This document shows positions 1-10,985 of a stretch of 64,000 bases of DNA, piece after piece. The translations under genes and the position numbers were made by a program. The number at the start of each line of letters is the position of its first letter. Positions within the stretch are counted from its first letter, which is position 1. Source of the DNA: Saccopteryx bilineata. Lineage: Eukaryota; Chordata; Mammalia; Chiroptera; Emballonuridae. The notes beneath the pieces were generated by a model. The model did not search any database. It was not told where the DNA came from and saw only the letters and a list, made by a program, of their open reading frames with translations. Where the stretch lies: positions 24,458,875-24,522,874 of the forward strand of contig NC_089495.1 of assembly GCF_036850765.1 (NCBI RefSeq), read 5' to 3'.

Positions 1-724
1 ATTTGCCCTTCAACAAATGGTTAAAAAAATGGAGGAATCTAAGTAGTAGTATCTATATTGAAAAATTTGTAGAGAAAATAGAATTCATCTATTGTTCTAC
101 ATAAATTTGGTTTAAGTGCTGAATAGCATGGATAAAGAATTAATTGTCACACTGTATCCTTGAAGCAAAGACTACCAGGAAATATTCTCTCCTAAACTTT
201 GGCCCATGGTATCTGACTTCTTTAAGGAAACTGGAAAAAAAATGTATCCTTACAAATTAAAATGTTAATATTTCCCTCCTATTTTATGTTTAGATTTCTT
301 TACAGAGAAGTATCGGGGTATTTATTATGAGGCACTTTATACGGAAGCTGACCAAAGCTTGAATTATGAGGTAACACTGTCCTGGTGGGTGTTCTGGGGG
401 ACAATGGGAGCAACGAGCCCGTCTCAGGTCTCACACGAGTGTTCACTCAGGTGCCCTTTGTTTCTCCCCTGTGACATCAGTATGTGTCTGACTGAGACAG
501 TACTTACGGGGAGGTTTTTTGTTTGTTTGTTCTACCAGGTCTTACTCAGTCTAGGCTCCATATCCTCTTGCACATCAGTTTTCCCTTTTGAGTAACTCCA
601 CACTGACCTTGGCTTCCTGACCACACTGCAGTCAGTGTCGCCCAGTGACCTTGTCTTTCTTGGCACTCTCAACGCAAACTCAGCCAGTTCCATATGCCAT
701 GTATTAGCGGGGTGGTTTAGAGAC
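1..724. other. unassigned noncoding DNA
   Basis: I see no gene, RNA or recognisable repeat here. Open frames are short, and those on opposite strands overlap, as expected by chance. Confidence 0.4.
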
Positions 725-925
725 ATGGAGTTTGAATTTGAATGTCAACTCCACCATGTACTAACTGTGTGACTTGGGATCACTCATTTGACTTTCCCCA
801 GCCTTAGCTTTCTCATCGTTGTTATCCCAAAAGTTTATATGAGAATTAAATGAGACCATAGTGGGTGGTGTGCCTAGTACAGGTCTGGTATAGAGTTGCA
901 CTAAATAGGCAGGAGCTGTGATAAT
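725..925 (+). repeat. MIR-type ancient SINE
   Basis: The stretch around 765-825 has the MIR core pattern: tgtgtgacttgggatcac, then a pyrimidine-rich part ending near ctttctcatc, followed by a degenerate tail. MIRs are old tRNA-derived SINEs shared by all mammals. A (CAT)n run at 952-972 lies just downstream. Confidence 0.7.
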
Positions 926-1194
926 TATGATTACCATCATATTCTTTAGCACATCACCATCATCATCATCATGAACTAGAATATCCCCTAGATCCGTGCT
1001 AGCAAGATGATATCTGATTAAGTAACTATAGGCCTGTGTTTCTATATCTTATAATATCTATTATCTATTATAATCAGCCTTTTAACTGATGGGCTACTAT
1101 ACTAATTACTTATTCCGTTTTAACACATAACACCCAAACTTACCAGCTTTAAATAACAAAATAACACGAATCCAACCACAGTTTTGTTAGGTAG
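926..1194. other. unassigned AT-rich DNA
   Basis: Apart from the short (CAT)n run at 952-972, no feature is recognisable. Confidence 0.35.
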
Positions 1195-1370
1195 TTCCAG
1201 TTCCCCCATGAGATTGTAGGTAACCGTCGCCAGGGCGACCGCCTTCGAAGGGTCCCCTGAGGCAGGAGGATGGAAGCCGGATGGAGATCTTTGGGAGCCA
1301 TCTGGGAGACCGCTGTCCTCGGTCTCTTGCTAGAGTTCTTGATTCTGCAGCCTGCCATTGCCTTACCTAC
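1195..1370. other. CpG-dense patch of unknown origin
   Basis: About eight CpG dinucleotides fall within roughly 130 bases, while the flanks are AT-rich and nearly CpG-free. A perfect hairpin (gtcgcc at 1226-1231, ggcgac at 1234-1239) sits at its start. An open frame of 74 codons runs through it on the plus strand, but nothing in it is recognisable. It could be an LTR or transposon fragment, a small unmethylated regulatory island, or chance. Confidence 0.3.
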
Positions 1371-2304
1371 GATTCAGCCTAGATTTAAAATATCCCAGGG
1401 TATTCTTTCTCATGTGTGCTTCCTGTCTCTTTCCATCTTGATTTTCATACTGAGCAGTTCTTTTAAGAAAGAATTATCTTCCCTTTTAATGTGAGGAAAA
1501 ACTCCCTGGTATAGAAAAACAAAATAAGCATTCACCAGTTCTTCCTCATGTGCAACATGCAGTGAGGTTTAACTTCATTGCTCTGTTAAAATAATTCTAT
1601 TCTCCGTGAAGGGACATTTACAAAAATCACTCTTTCAGCTTCTGCCACAAATATGAAACCTTTCTCTCTGAAGTTTGTCATGTGAAATAGACACAATATG
1701 ACACAAAGGTTAGGGCCACAAAAAAAGAACAAAGCTATCTCAAGTCTGTGAACAAGAGATAAGTTAGAATAAAACTATAGTAAAAACATCGAGAAAATGT
1801 ATGCTGGATTTTAGGAGGCAGATGAGAGAAGTCAGAGGATAAGATACAGAGTGGAAAAGAGATCACAATAGGGAAACAAGACACCTCAGGGCATTTTTAT
1901 GCAAAATACTTTCAGTGTTTGGGGGCCAGCCCCATAGAAAGCCAGGTAGACACAGATTTAGGGCACTGTGGAGAAAAAGATTCCAAACTGGGCTCTCAAG
2001 GGTCTCATACACAGAAATAGTCTCCAACTTACACAGCCACAAGAGAATATGAACTTCTGGAGGGAAATGCCACAGGAAGGAAGATGAAGGTTTTTTTCCC
2101 CCCTAATGTTTTCCTCCAGGAAAAGACTGGGAATTGATAATACTAAATTGACAAGTCCAAATAAGCCTTTAGGCAAAACAGACAATACTTTTTTTTTTAA
2201 ATACAGAACGCAATCTCAAAGCTCTTCAACCACAAAGCACATGTGTTAGTCTGTAATCTTTTTAAAAAGTCTAAGCAAAATAATGTAGTTTTCAAGAGCT
2301 ATAT
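1371..2304. other. unassigned noncoding DNA
   Basis: Low-CpG sequence with short A/T runs. No gene or repeat family is recognised. Confidence 0.35.
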
Positions 2305-2455
2305 GTACAGAGCCAGATTTGAATCTTGGCTCTGGTCTCCACTAAATGAGATTTTAGGAGGCTTGCTTGGACTCTTGAAGCCTCATTTCTTCATAAATAA
2401 AATACTTAAAACCTCGACACATAGAGAGCACTTTGTAAATTGTAGCTGTTATTAA
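2305..2455 (+). repeat. MIR-type ancient SINE
   Basis: The pattern 'agatttgaatcttggctct ... cctcatttcttcataaataaaat ... gagcac' matches the order of a plus-strand MIR, with its central core shortened. Confidence 0.6.
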
Positions 2456-3109
2456 AAGTGAACACTTTTTCTAAATGATTTCGGTGCCTGTATTTTCAAG
2501 ACTTAAAAGTTCTCTATCATAAACTTTATATCTTGTTAGTGTGATACAATCAAGACTCGATACATTTATTTGGATTGATTAAATTATCTTAATTATAGCT
2601 ATACATATGAACTTCTGATAAAAGTATCTGTTCAAACTGCTACCTACTTGAAGACGAATTGTTTAACCATCAGTTATTCAGAGCTTACTAACAGTGCTTT
2701 TCACAGAGGGAGTGCTCAAAATATTAACTTCTGTGGAAGAGTATGCTGAGAGAGTTACTACAATCTAATTCTGGAATTCACGTTCCATTCCTCTCCCTAT
2801 TGTCCCGTACCAACTCTATTTTTGCCATTAATATAGGTACATATCTGGAGCCTAAATCATCCAAAAAAGGCTCTGAAAAGCTAATTAAATCATTAACTCA
2901 TTACTTAATTTTCCAAACTTGAAAACTGTCTAGTAGACTCAGTGATCTGTCTCTGCTCATTAGCCCCTCTCCAAAGGGGAAGAATTAAAAAGGTTGAAAT
3001 GCAAATCTGTGAATTCATGTCTATATAAACTTGAGAGACTGAGGAAAAAGCATGAAATTATAAGTCAGCATGAAATTTGATCAAAACCAAATTCATTGGG
3101 TTTTCCTTA
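2456..3109. other. unassigned noncoding DNA
   Basis: AT-rich unique-looking sequence with no recognisable element. Confidence 0.35.
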
Positions 3110-3255
3110 TCTGCCTCATCTGTCTCCGTGCATATTTGCTAAACAAGACCTGACACTGCATCACCTCTTTGGGGAAGTATGGGAGTCATACCGGTGACGG
3201 TGGTTTATGGAGATGAGGGATTTCAGGTGTGTGTGGTGGCCTGGTCCCTGTGAGC
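3110..3255 (+). repeat. local direct duplication, copy 1
   Basis: This segment recurs about 402 bases downstream. The strongest shared part is the exact string gtggtttatggagatgaggg at 3200-3219 and again at 3602-3621. The match covers about 130 bases at roughly 80% by eye, with a 17-base length difference near the start. The two copies are either a small tandem segmental duplication or two copies of an unnamed repeat. Confidence 0.7.
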
Positions 3256-3344
3256 TGACTCCAACAATAGACACACATTATAATACATGCCAAAATCAAT
3301 TTTTCAGAGAAGAAGAGAAATGGGGTCACATACTGAATTTTTAT

Positions 3345-3480
3345 TCAGTTGAATCATTCAATAATTATGGATTGAACAACCATGATGTACTGGTATCTTT
3401 TCAAACCCTGTGGATTAAATAAAAATGAAGAAAATGTTGGTCCTCATCTCAGAGTTTTCCAGCCCTGTAGGAACAATAAA
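3345..3480 (+). repeat. L2-like LINE 3' fragment
   Basis: The text 'attcaataattatggattgaacaac ... tgttggtcctcatctcagag' follows the L2 3' end theme of a size or position change, then 'ccctcatggagctt'. It lies between the two duplication copies. Confidence 0.45.
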
Positions 3481-3528
3481 ATAAACAGTTAGATAGTAAC
3501 TCAGGTCATCTTACCCGAGTGTGTTTAA

Positions 3529-3657
3529 TCTGCATCATCTGTTTTCAAGATTTGATGCTAGATCACTTCTTTGGGGATGTATGGGAGTCACATTGGTGAC
3601 AGTGGTTTATGGAGATGAGGGAGTTCAGGTAGGTGTGGTAGCCTTGTCACTGTCTTG
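3529..3657 (+). repeat. local direct duplication, copy 2
   Basis: Second copy of the segment at 3110-3255, in the same orientation. CpG sites of copy 1 (ccggtgacgg) appear here as ttggtgacag, which suggests copy 1 is closer to the ancestral state at those sites. Confidence 0.7.
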
Positions 3658-3904
3658 GTTAGATAAGAAGTTGCCCTTCATGGCATCCCATCATAACAAA
3701 CATTGACCTCATGTACGTTCAATATCCAAAATAGCCATGTGTCTGTCTATACTTGATTCTATTTTTGAATAGCAAACAATCATGCGACCTTATAAAATGT
3801 ATCTGCATTTATCTAATCAAGAAACTATGTTCAATTTTCATTAGTTAGTATTTGAGAGAAATAAAACAGTATTGCATTTCCATTGTAGGATATTTTGTGG
3901 TTTT

Positions 3905-4075
3905 CAAGGGCATTTAACTACACTGTTTTCCACTTGAACTTCATAACAACCCTCTACGTGCAGCAAGGAAGGCATTTTACACACGAGGACCTGAAGGCTC
4001 AGTGACTGCCAGCAGCCAAGTAGCAGAAGCTTTCAACCTGGCTCTCTGATTTGACGTTAGGGCTCTTCCACGCTA
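3905..4075 (-). repeat. MIR-type ancient SINE
   Basis: Reading on the plus strand, 'ttcataacaaccct ... ggcattttacacacgaggacctgaaggctcagtgactg' is the reverse complement layout of MIR. Confidence 0.6.
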
Positions 4076-4684
4076 ATGTGCTAGAATCACTCAAGGAGAC
4101 CATGTGTATATTTAAACCAGCCTTGAAAATAAGTCGGGTTCAGCACTTTCTGTCTAGTTTGGTCCAATTATATAGGAAGTAGTTAAGATTGTTCACTTTA
4201 ATTCAATATGATGTGTCTGGGAGTTAGGTCTTCCTCCGTAATACTCGGCTGTTTATGCACTGTGTCATAGTCCTCCTCTTCACAGACACACAGGCAATGA
4301 TTGTGGCAGTGCGACTGTCTCTGTAAACATGCAGAATAGACTTGTGGCTAACACAAACGGCTGTGGGTGCCAGGAGCTTTTAGGAACCTCGATGAAACTT
4401 TTCCTGAGAATGTTTTTTGTAGAACCCTGCATTCTATGCATAGGAGTGAAAACCCTCGTCGGCAGGTTGTTCTTCTTGGAGCGACGTTAACACTTGTTCT
4501 CAGAAACGCCCTTTGGTAGTTCTCTGATCCATCCCTTGCATGAACCTAATCCATTATGGGTCCTGTTCTGGCTACTGAGACCCCCTTCCCTCATAGAGAT
4601 CACATGCCAGTGTGGAAAATGGGCTGCTCAAATGCAAACCCAAAATCAGTTATCTCCGACATTCTATTTTCTAGTTTAGGAGAA
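4076..4684. other. unassigned noncoding DNA
   Basis: No element or gene is recognised. A short open frame at 4494-4679 has no recognisable motif. Confidence 0.35.
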
Positions 4685-4935
4685 AGAGCATTGAACTACA
4701 AATCAGAAAACTTGGGTTGATATCCTGGTTTCATCGATTACTAGTTGCTCAAACTTGGGGCAACATCCCTTCACTACCCTGAGCCCCAATTTGCTTTTCT
4801 GAAAATGGTCCAACCCAGACCTGCCTGATAGACTTGTTGCAAAGGTTAAAATGACATGGCTTAGGGGCACACAATGAGTGGCACTTTATTTTTATTTGTA
4901 GGAGGATATTGGGAATAAGCACAGGGCCGGATGCA
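4685..4935 (+). repeat. MIR-type ancient SINE
   Basis: 'gcattgaactacaaatcaga', a 'ttgctcaaacttggggcaac' core and a 'gagccccaatttgcttttctg' segment give a nearly full-length plus-strand MIR. Confidence 0.65.
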
Positions 4936-5714
4936 ATCATGTATAGAAATGTACTTTATCAACACTATAAGTAAAATATCCTGATGTATTTATGATTGAT
5001 CTTTTCTTTTTTTAACCAGCTGTTTAATTTTAGAAACACCACCTTACTTTTTGGTCCAGATCTGTTTACGATCTAGAAGTTGTGGGCAACTTGGTGGGTA
5101 GCCAGGGAAGATACTGGCTAGCAGGACGGAGGCAGGGGAGCAGATGGAAGTGCAGGTGGCTGTTGGTGTGGAAGCCAAAGAGGCAGTTGCTCGAGGATAG
5201 AATCCAGGGAGGGCTGGACAGGGTGTGGGGGCAGCCACGGGCACAGGGGGTGACCTGTCTCAGGGATGTTGGGCACACAGTGCAGCAGAATGACTCAGAA
5301 AAGTCTGCAGAGCTTTAGAAATGTTCATTTCTTGGTTTGGAAAACGGATAAAAGACTAGAATAGGGTTTGCCTGTTATTCAAAGATGTTCTTTGTAAGAG
5401 AAGAAAGAGAAAAAGAAAAAGGTTGCAGATATTTGAATGGGCATAGTTCTCATGCTTTCTCGGCTTGATTCCCCTCCAGAGAGGAAAACAATTATCCACA
5501 AAATTGAAAAGCCTGCATCTTTGTCCTGTCTGCTAGACGGATGCCACCATTCAAACCAATTTTCCATTATTATAATTATGCTTTTTAAGCCTGACATGTT
5601 GCCATTTAAAAAGAATATATTTCTAGGTTATGTGTCCATAGTTTATATGAAACTCAGCCTTTTGCCACTGCCATTGTACTCTTTGATGATCGGTTGTTAG
5701 CTAGATTGAGCCAT
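4936..5714. other. unassigned noncoding DNA
   Basis: GC-richer at 5080-5290 with several overlapping short frames on both strands. No domain or repeat is recognised. Confidence 0.35.
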
Positions 5715-5955
5715 CATTTACTGGACACTTAATCTGTGTAGTAGGACTGTTTATGCATTTTTATCACTTAATTTCATACAGACTCTTTAGAAAGTGGGTA
5801 TTATTTCTCTTTTGCTAATTGGGACATTGGGACATTGGGACACTGAGGTTCAAAAAGGCTAACTTATTTTCCCAGTTTCTTACAGTTAAAATGGGATGAA
5901 GCTATGATTTCAACCTAGATTGTTTGCACCCCAAGCCCCCGCTTGAGCCACTGTG
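5715..5955 (-). repeat. MIR-type ancient SINE with internal microduplication
   Basis: Minus-strand MIR layout ('cacttaatttcatacagac ... gacactgaggttcaaaaagg'). Within it the unit gggacatt is repeated about three times at 5820-5842, a small tandem expansion in the core. Confidence 0.6.
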
Positions 5956-6187
5956 ATAAGAAACAAGCCCCATCCATTCCTTAGAAAGATTAGTGTTTCC
6001 ATTGTCTACGGCTTATTTATAACTGAACAGGTGCTCTCTACCCTCTGTATTGAGATTTTTCTTCAGAGTAGGAAGAAGGGAAGAAAAATGCATTTATTGG
6101 CCACATACCATGTGCCATATTACTTTACAAACATTTTCTCAAGATACTAAAAATAAATAATTCAAAATGGATATTTTACTCCTATCT

Positions 6188-6190
<3 letters not shown>

Positions 6191-6230
<40 letters not shown>
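6191..6230. repeat. (AT)n microsatellite
   Basis: Forty bases of alternating A and T, framed by gc on both sides so that the whole is a perfect palindrome (gcat...atgc). It can form a cruciform and is likely length-variable. Confidence 0.95.
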
Positions 6231-6233
<3 letters not shown>

Positions 6234-6660
6234 GAAACTGCTTAGATAAGTTGAGCAGTCTGTCCAAGTTCATCATGTTTATTTACTTTTCATCTAACAT
6301 TTATACATATGTAGCAATTGTCAGAAACTGGGCCAACCAGGGTTACAAAGAAGAATGACAGTCTCTGATCCTGGGGCCTCAAAGCTACTGGGGAAGACAA
6401 CACATAAAGAGAAAATTACAAAAAAACAAGTTAGTAGAAAAAGAGCAGTTGTTCAGCATTGACTGAGCACAGAAGGGTGCACAGCCAGCCTGAAAGAATC
6501 AAAAGAAGGCAATCTTCACACTTGGGCTTTCCTCCTTCCCTAATTTAATTTTCAGCCCACTAAATCGTAGAACCTTCTGGAACGAGTGCAGGTTGTATAG
6601 TGAACAATCTGGGTGTGGTCGGACACCCAGTTTGCACAGGAAAGGGGTAATGGAAATCAA
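6231..6660. other. unassigned noncoding DNA
   Basis: No gene is seen. A perfect 8-bp stem hairpin occurs at 6609-6630 (ctgggtgt / acacccag). Confidence 0.35.
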
Positions 6661-6677
6661 ACTTAGGTTCCATTTTT

Positions 6678-6994
6678 TTTTTTTTGTATTTTTCTGAAGC
6701 TAGAAACAGGGAGGCAGTCATACAGACTCCCGCATGCGCCCGACCAGGATCCACCCAGCACGCCCACCAGGGGGCGATGCTCTGCCCATCGGGGCATCGC
6801 TCTGTTGCGACCAGAGCCACTCTAGCGCCTGAGGCAGAGGCCATGGAGCCATCCTCAGCGCCCGGGCCAACTTTGCTCCAATGGAGCCTTGGCTGCGGGA
6901 GGGGAAGAGAGAGACAGAGAGGAAGGAGAGGGGGAGGGGTGGAGAAGCAGATGAGCGCTTCTCCTGTGTGCCCTGGCCGGGAATCGAACCCGGG
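6678..6994 (-). mobile_element. tRNA-derived bat SINE (Rhin-1-like), 5'-truncated
   Basis: The minus strand carries a SINE body: B box as ggaatcgaacc at 6980-6990 (reverse complement), a polypyrimidine block, a GC-rich body and a terminal A-rich tail, seen here as the T run at 6673-6685. Truncation lies just upstream of the B box, so the A box and tRNA 5' half are missing. The flanks give an imperfect target duplication: acttaggttccattttt at 6661-6677 and acttggtttcattttt at 6995-7010. Many CpGs remain, which suggests recent insertion. The sister copy at 46351-46741 is full length. The family name is from memory. Confidence 0.85.
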
Positions 6995-7010
6995 ACTTGG
7001 TTTCATTTTT

Positions 7011-7979
7011 AATGTCATCCATTAACTGTCAGTGACACCATTGCTGCCTTGACCGGGTTTCCATTTTTCTTGGGTTACAAAGCTCTACTGGGATGGAAGG
7101 GAACGTGGCTTCTTTAGCAGAAGTTGAAGAGCGAAGAAGAAAACAAGTCTAGGTTCAGCTGTATATATGTATATTAACCCACTAACTGGAGTTCTGGCTA
7201 ATCCTCTCTCATTCCATTTCTAAGCACTCATCTGATTGGCCAGAGAGAACTTCTACTTCCCTTGGCTTTTCTCTTCAAATAAAAATTTTATTTAAAAGGG
7301 ACACCATTCTGGGCAGAGGGGTTTTTCTTTCCATTCAGATGTTTATATGTTGGTACATGTAGATAGAGAACTCTTCTACAGATTTTTAGCAACTGTGACT
7401 CAGCTATAAATTTCCCTTAATATGCAAAGCTCCAAGAAACATCTTAGCGTTATTATATGTTATACATTCTCTCTCTGTTTTGCACAAGTTTTTAAGTCCT
7501 GTGCAGCTTTTTGGATTCATATTAAAATTTTTTAAGTTTCTAAATAAAGAACTTTTCTGACCAATATTTTGAGGATGACTGCCACCTGAGTTTTCAAGAT
7601 TTGAGGAGATAGATATGAAATGTTTGAAGGTTACTAGGTGTAGTGAATTGCCTTGTGCCAGATATGAAATATGTAGACTCTCTTGTGGTTTGACTTTCAG
7701 TTAATTGTAGATCAGCTGATGGTACTGTGTATGTGGAATGGTAAATTCTTGAGGATTTTAGACAACTGTGAGAGACTTTTAGAGACCCAGACATAGTGTT
7801 GAGTTCAATTTCATGAAAATATTATCTAATAAAACTATTTGAAAATAAAAACAATTTATTCCAACATGGGTATTCATCATTCATCAAATCACCTTTTTTT
7901 TCTGGATTTTTTTTTAGCATATGTTTTCTTTTTGGTAAAGGATCAGTTTCTCAGATATTTATTTCCTATTGCAGTTCAA
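7011..7979. other. unassigned AT-rich DNA
   Basis: No gene, RNA or repeat family is recognised. Confidence 0.35.
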
Positions 7980-8900
7980 TTATTTGACCAAAATCTGGTC
8001 AGAGTTTTAGCATAAGAAAATATATTTAATTGGTTGGCAGATGATAGTATCGTTTTTGGCATTATTTGCTCTTTTCAAATGTCATCATATGGTAAAAATT
8101 AGAAAATTTCAACAATTGTCAGTTATTTAAATATTAATAACATATATGTACTTTCTTTAGGCTATTTTTCATTATTTGTTGAATTTCCAAATCATCAATT
8201 TTATTCAGATTGTTCCTTTTATGAAGTAGCTTAAAGCCATTTAGAAATTGAGAGCATTAGGTAATTTAAATTATTGTTAGAGAGTTGTAATATCTGCCAT
8301 TCATCTAGAGGCTGGTGATTCAAAAATTCTGTTTTCAGTTAATTTTAATTAAAAACACTTCCACCCCAAATACTTCTCAATGCCCCAATAATTGCTTACA
8401 TTGCATATAGTTATTTTTGCTAACGGCAAAATAGCTGAAGCCATAAATTATGGTGGCAGGCACATGGTTTGCTGACAGAACTATATAAAATATTGTTTTC
8501 AACTTCATGTCAGCTCTGGTACATTCATCTCTATATTAATTCCTTGGGGGATTTTGAATAAGTTATTGTTTTAAAAAACATCCCCATCATAAGGAGCTCT
8601 GTCAGCTTAACTTTTCATTACTGACCATATCATTTCTCTGAAGGAACAGGTACATGCTCTGGGCTGTGTCTCAGCTGCACTGGGTGGGCAGTGCCCCTGT
8701 CATTTCAGAGAACCTAAATATTAATAGCCATGCACCATTTTAGCTTAAGTTGGATATTTCACAATTTTATACCTGCAGTAGGGCAAGGCAGTTATAAAGA
8801 ACACACAGAATTCATTTCTATAAATATGTTTTCCTTTTTTATCCCTTACAAACTGTTTTATAGATTGCTGATCCAAAAAGTCCATTAGTACCAATGACAG
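7980..8900. promoter_or_regulatory. candidate conserved noncoding block
   Basis: Repeat-free, AT-rich unique sequence containing several TAAT/ATTA cores (for example ttaattttaattaaaaac at 8339-8356), the kind of text common in deeply conserved developmental enhancers. This is inference from composition only. No alignment was possible. Confidence 0.2.
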
Positions 8901-9298
8901 GATTAATAGAGTAGGCCATAATGTTTAGCAGCTCATTGGAGGTGACATATTTTGCCAGTTTAATTTACACATTTTCTTACTGTATATATTATTCACAGAT
9001 TTCTAAAAAGTTTATGGGTTTTGATCTCACCTCAAGACCCCTTTCTATTTAAAATGTTATTTCCTTTTAGGGACACATTAAATAGACAAGATATTTTTAA
9101 TATGCATTTTTAAAATGTATGCTCCAAAGTACCAAACCTATTCTGAAATTGGAGCTTTGCTTTTACTTACTTCCAGCACATTTCGAGGTAAATGAAAGGG
9201 TCCGGGTAACAGGGAGGCATTAATTGATTATTCATTTTCTTCTTACCCTTTTGATACTCTCCAAATGGAAAACAGTTTGAGGGCTATAATATACTAAT
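8901..9298. other. unassigned AT-rich DNA
   Basis: Nothing recognisable. Confidence 0.35.
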
Positions 9299-9345
9299 AT
9301 ATAATAGTATATATAATATAATATAATATAATATAATTAATATAC
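9299..9345. repeat. (ATAAT)n low-complexity repeat
   Basis: The unit ataat is repeated about five times from 9312, flanked by irregular TA-rich sequence. Confidence 0.8.
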
Positions 9346-9829
9346 TCTTGCATAAAACTTTATTATCATAAAAATTACATAATAAGTTCAGTACATTTTT
9401 AGTCTGATTTTTAGTCAGTTTTGTCTAAATATTTATTTTATTATTTGAAGGAGGGCAAAGTATTTCAGTTGTAGTTTGAGTATTTAATCTTACTTATCCT
9501 CTTTATCTTCAACCAAATAAAATGAAGAAAGAAGGAAGGGGTTATTATCCTTGCTTAAATTATTTTTCTTCAACTCACTATTGAAATATGAGGTCCAGAA
9601 GAAGTCGACTACCTTCAGTATGAGATTCTCTATTTTGAAAATGTGCATGTGCTTGTGTATTTTATAATGGTGACAATTTATGCATGTGCTTCTAGGAAAT
9701 TCTGTTCCAAATGGATTTTAAGGAGGCCGATCTTAAATTTTGACACATTCCAGAAACTTAACCAATTGGAGTATCAAAGTATTTCAGCAGACAAGTGAGG
9801 GATTCAGTGTTCACCTGATTCCACTCTGT
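9346..9829. other. unassigned AT-rich DNA
   Basis: Nothing recognisable. Confidence 0.35.
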
Positions 9830-10010
9830 CATGTGCAGTGCTATCTGCATAATATTGAGCACCTTCAAGGTACAGGACACTCTGCTACTTATGTCAGGGA
9901 CTGGGGAGATGAACAAGAGAGATCTTACTCTCAACATGCCTATAATTCAGTAGAAGAAACAAGATAAATATATGAATCCATGACATGTAAAGTAGGACAG
10001 GGCGATATCT
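9830..10010 (+). repeat. L2-like LINE 3' end
   Basis: The order 'attgagcaccttcaaggtac', 'ctggggagatgaacaagaga' and 'cttactctcaacatgcctat' matches the 3' portion of L2. Confidence 0.5.
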
Positions 10011-10755
10011 TATAAGCCATGGGGTTGAAAAGAAAAAGATATAAGATGTGATGTGAAAGTGAGAATTTTTTATGTGGAGATGTATTTTATATGAGACATT
10101 AAAAACAAAGAAATGCAGAAACTTATACTTTTTTGTCTCATGGCTTCTGCTAGAATGGGAAAACTATTTGTTTATTAAATACATGTGCCTAATTGTTTTT
10201 TATTTGAGTTAAATAGGTGATTGTTAAAGATAACCTAATAAAATATTTCAGTAATTGAATACTTGGGAAGCATTATAGAGATAATTCTGAAAGTTAAAGA
10301 AGGGGGACCTTACTTAATCTGGTTTATTGTTTTTATTTTGCTGAGTGAAGATTAGAAGAATTGTGATGCTTGCACTGTTAACAGCACTGTCTCAAAATAC
10401 GGCAATATTTTGAATTGTCAGTGATTAGAACCACCTGGGTGCTTTAAGTTTTTAAAAATGATGTATGTACATGTTCTAAATAAGTAATAAAACCTATTTT
10501 GGATTCAAATATTTTACTTCTGAAGAAATATACTGATAGGTATTTTATAGAAATAAATAATAATTATTAATAAATGCATGGTATCTTTCATTCAGTAGTG
10601 CCCAAATTCAAAACACATGGTGTTGTCTGACATTGCTTTGTTGCCAAAAATTGTGCTAGGACTCCAATGTAACCTGGTTTGTTCTGAATGACTCCAAATG
10701 GTTCTTGAGACTTGCTCAGGTCCTGTCCAGCTCCTAGGAAGCCTTATGTCACCAT
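10011..10755. other. unassigned AT-rich DNA
   Basis: No gene or repeat is recognised. Confidence 0.35.
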
Positions 10756-10985
10756 CATGGCTATGATCCCAGACTCTGGTGACAGATTGCCTGGGTTCAA
10801 ATCCAGACTCCTAATTTATTCACTATATTTATGACCTTAGGCAAGTTGCTTTAATTGTTTCCCGTTTATAAAAGGCTGAACATTATATTGCATATCACAT
10901 AAGGATGTTGTGAGGATATTATAAGACAATACAGTTAAAAATAAGTTTTTGAAGTGTTTGGTAAGTAGTAAGGACTCAATTATTG
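10756..10985 (+). repeat. MIR-type ancient SINE
   Basis: Near full-length plus-strand MIR: 'ttgcctgggttcaaatccag', 'tatgaccttaggcaagttgc', then 'gatgttgtgaggatattataa' and the 3' 'agtaaggactcaat'. Confidence 0.75.

Noticed and set aside
6560..7025. Frames of 152 and 113 codons on opposite strands
   Set aside because: Both are products of the SINE body at 6678-6994.
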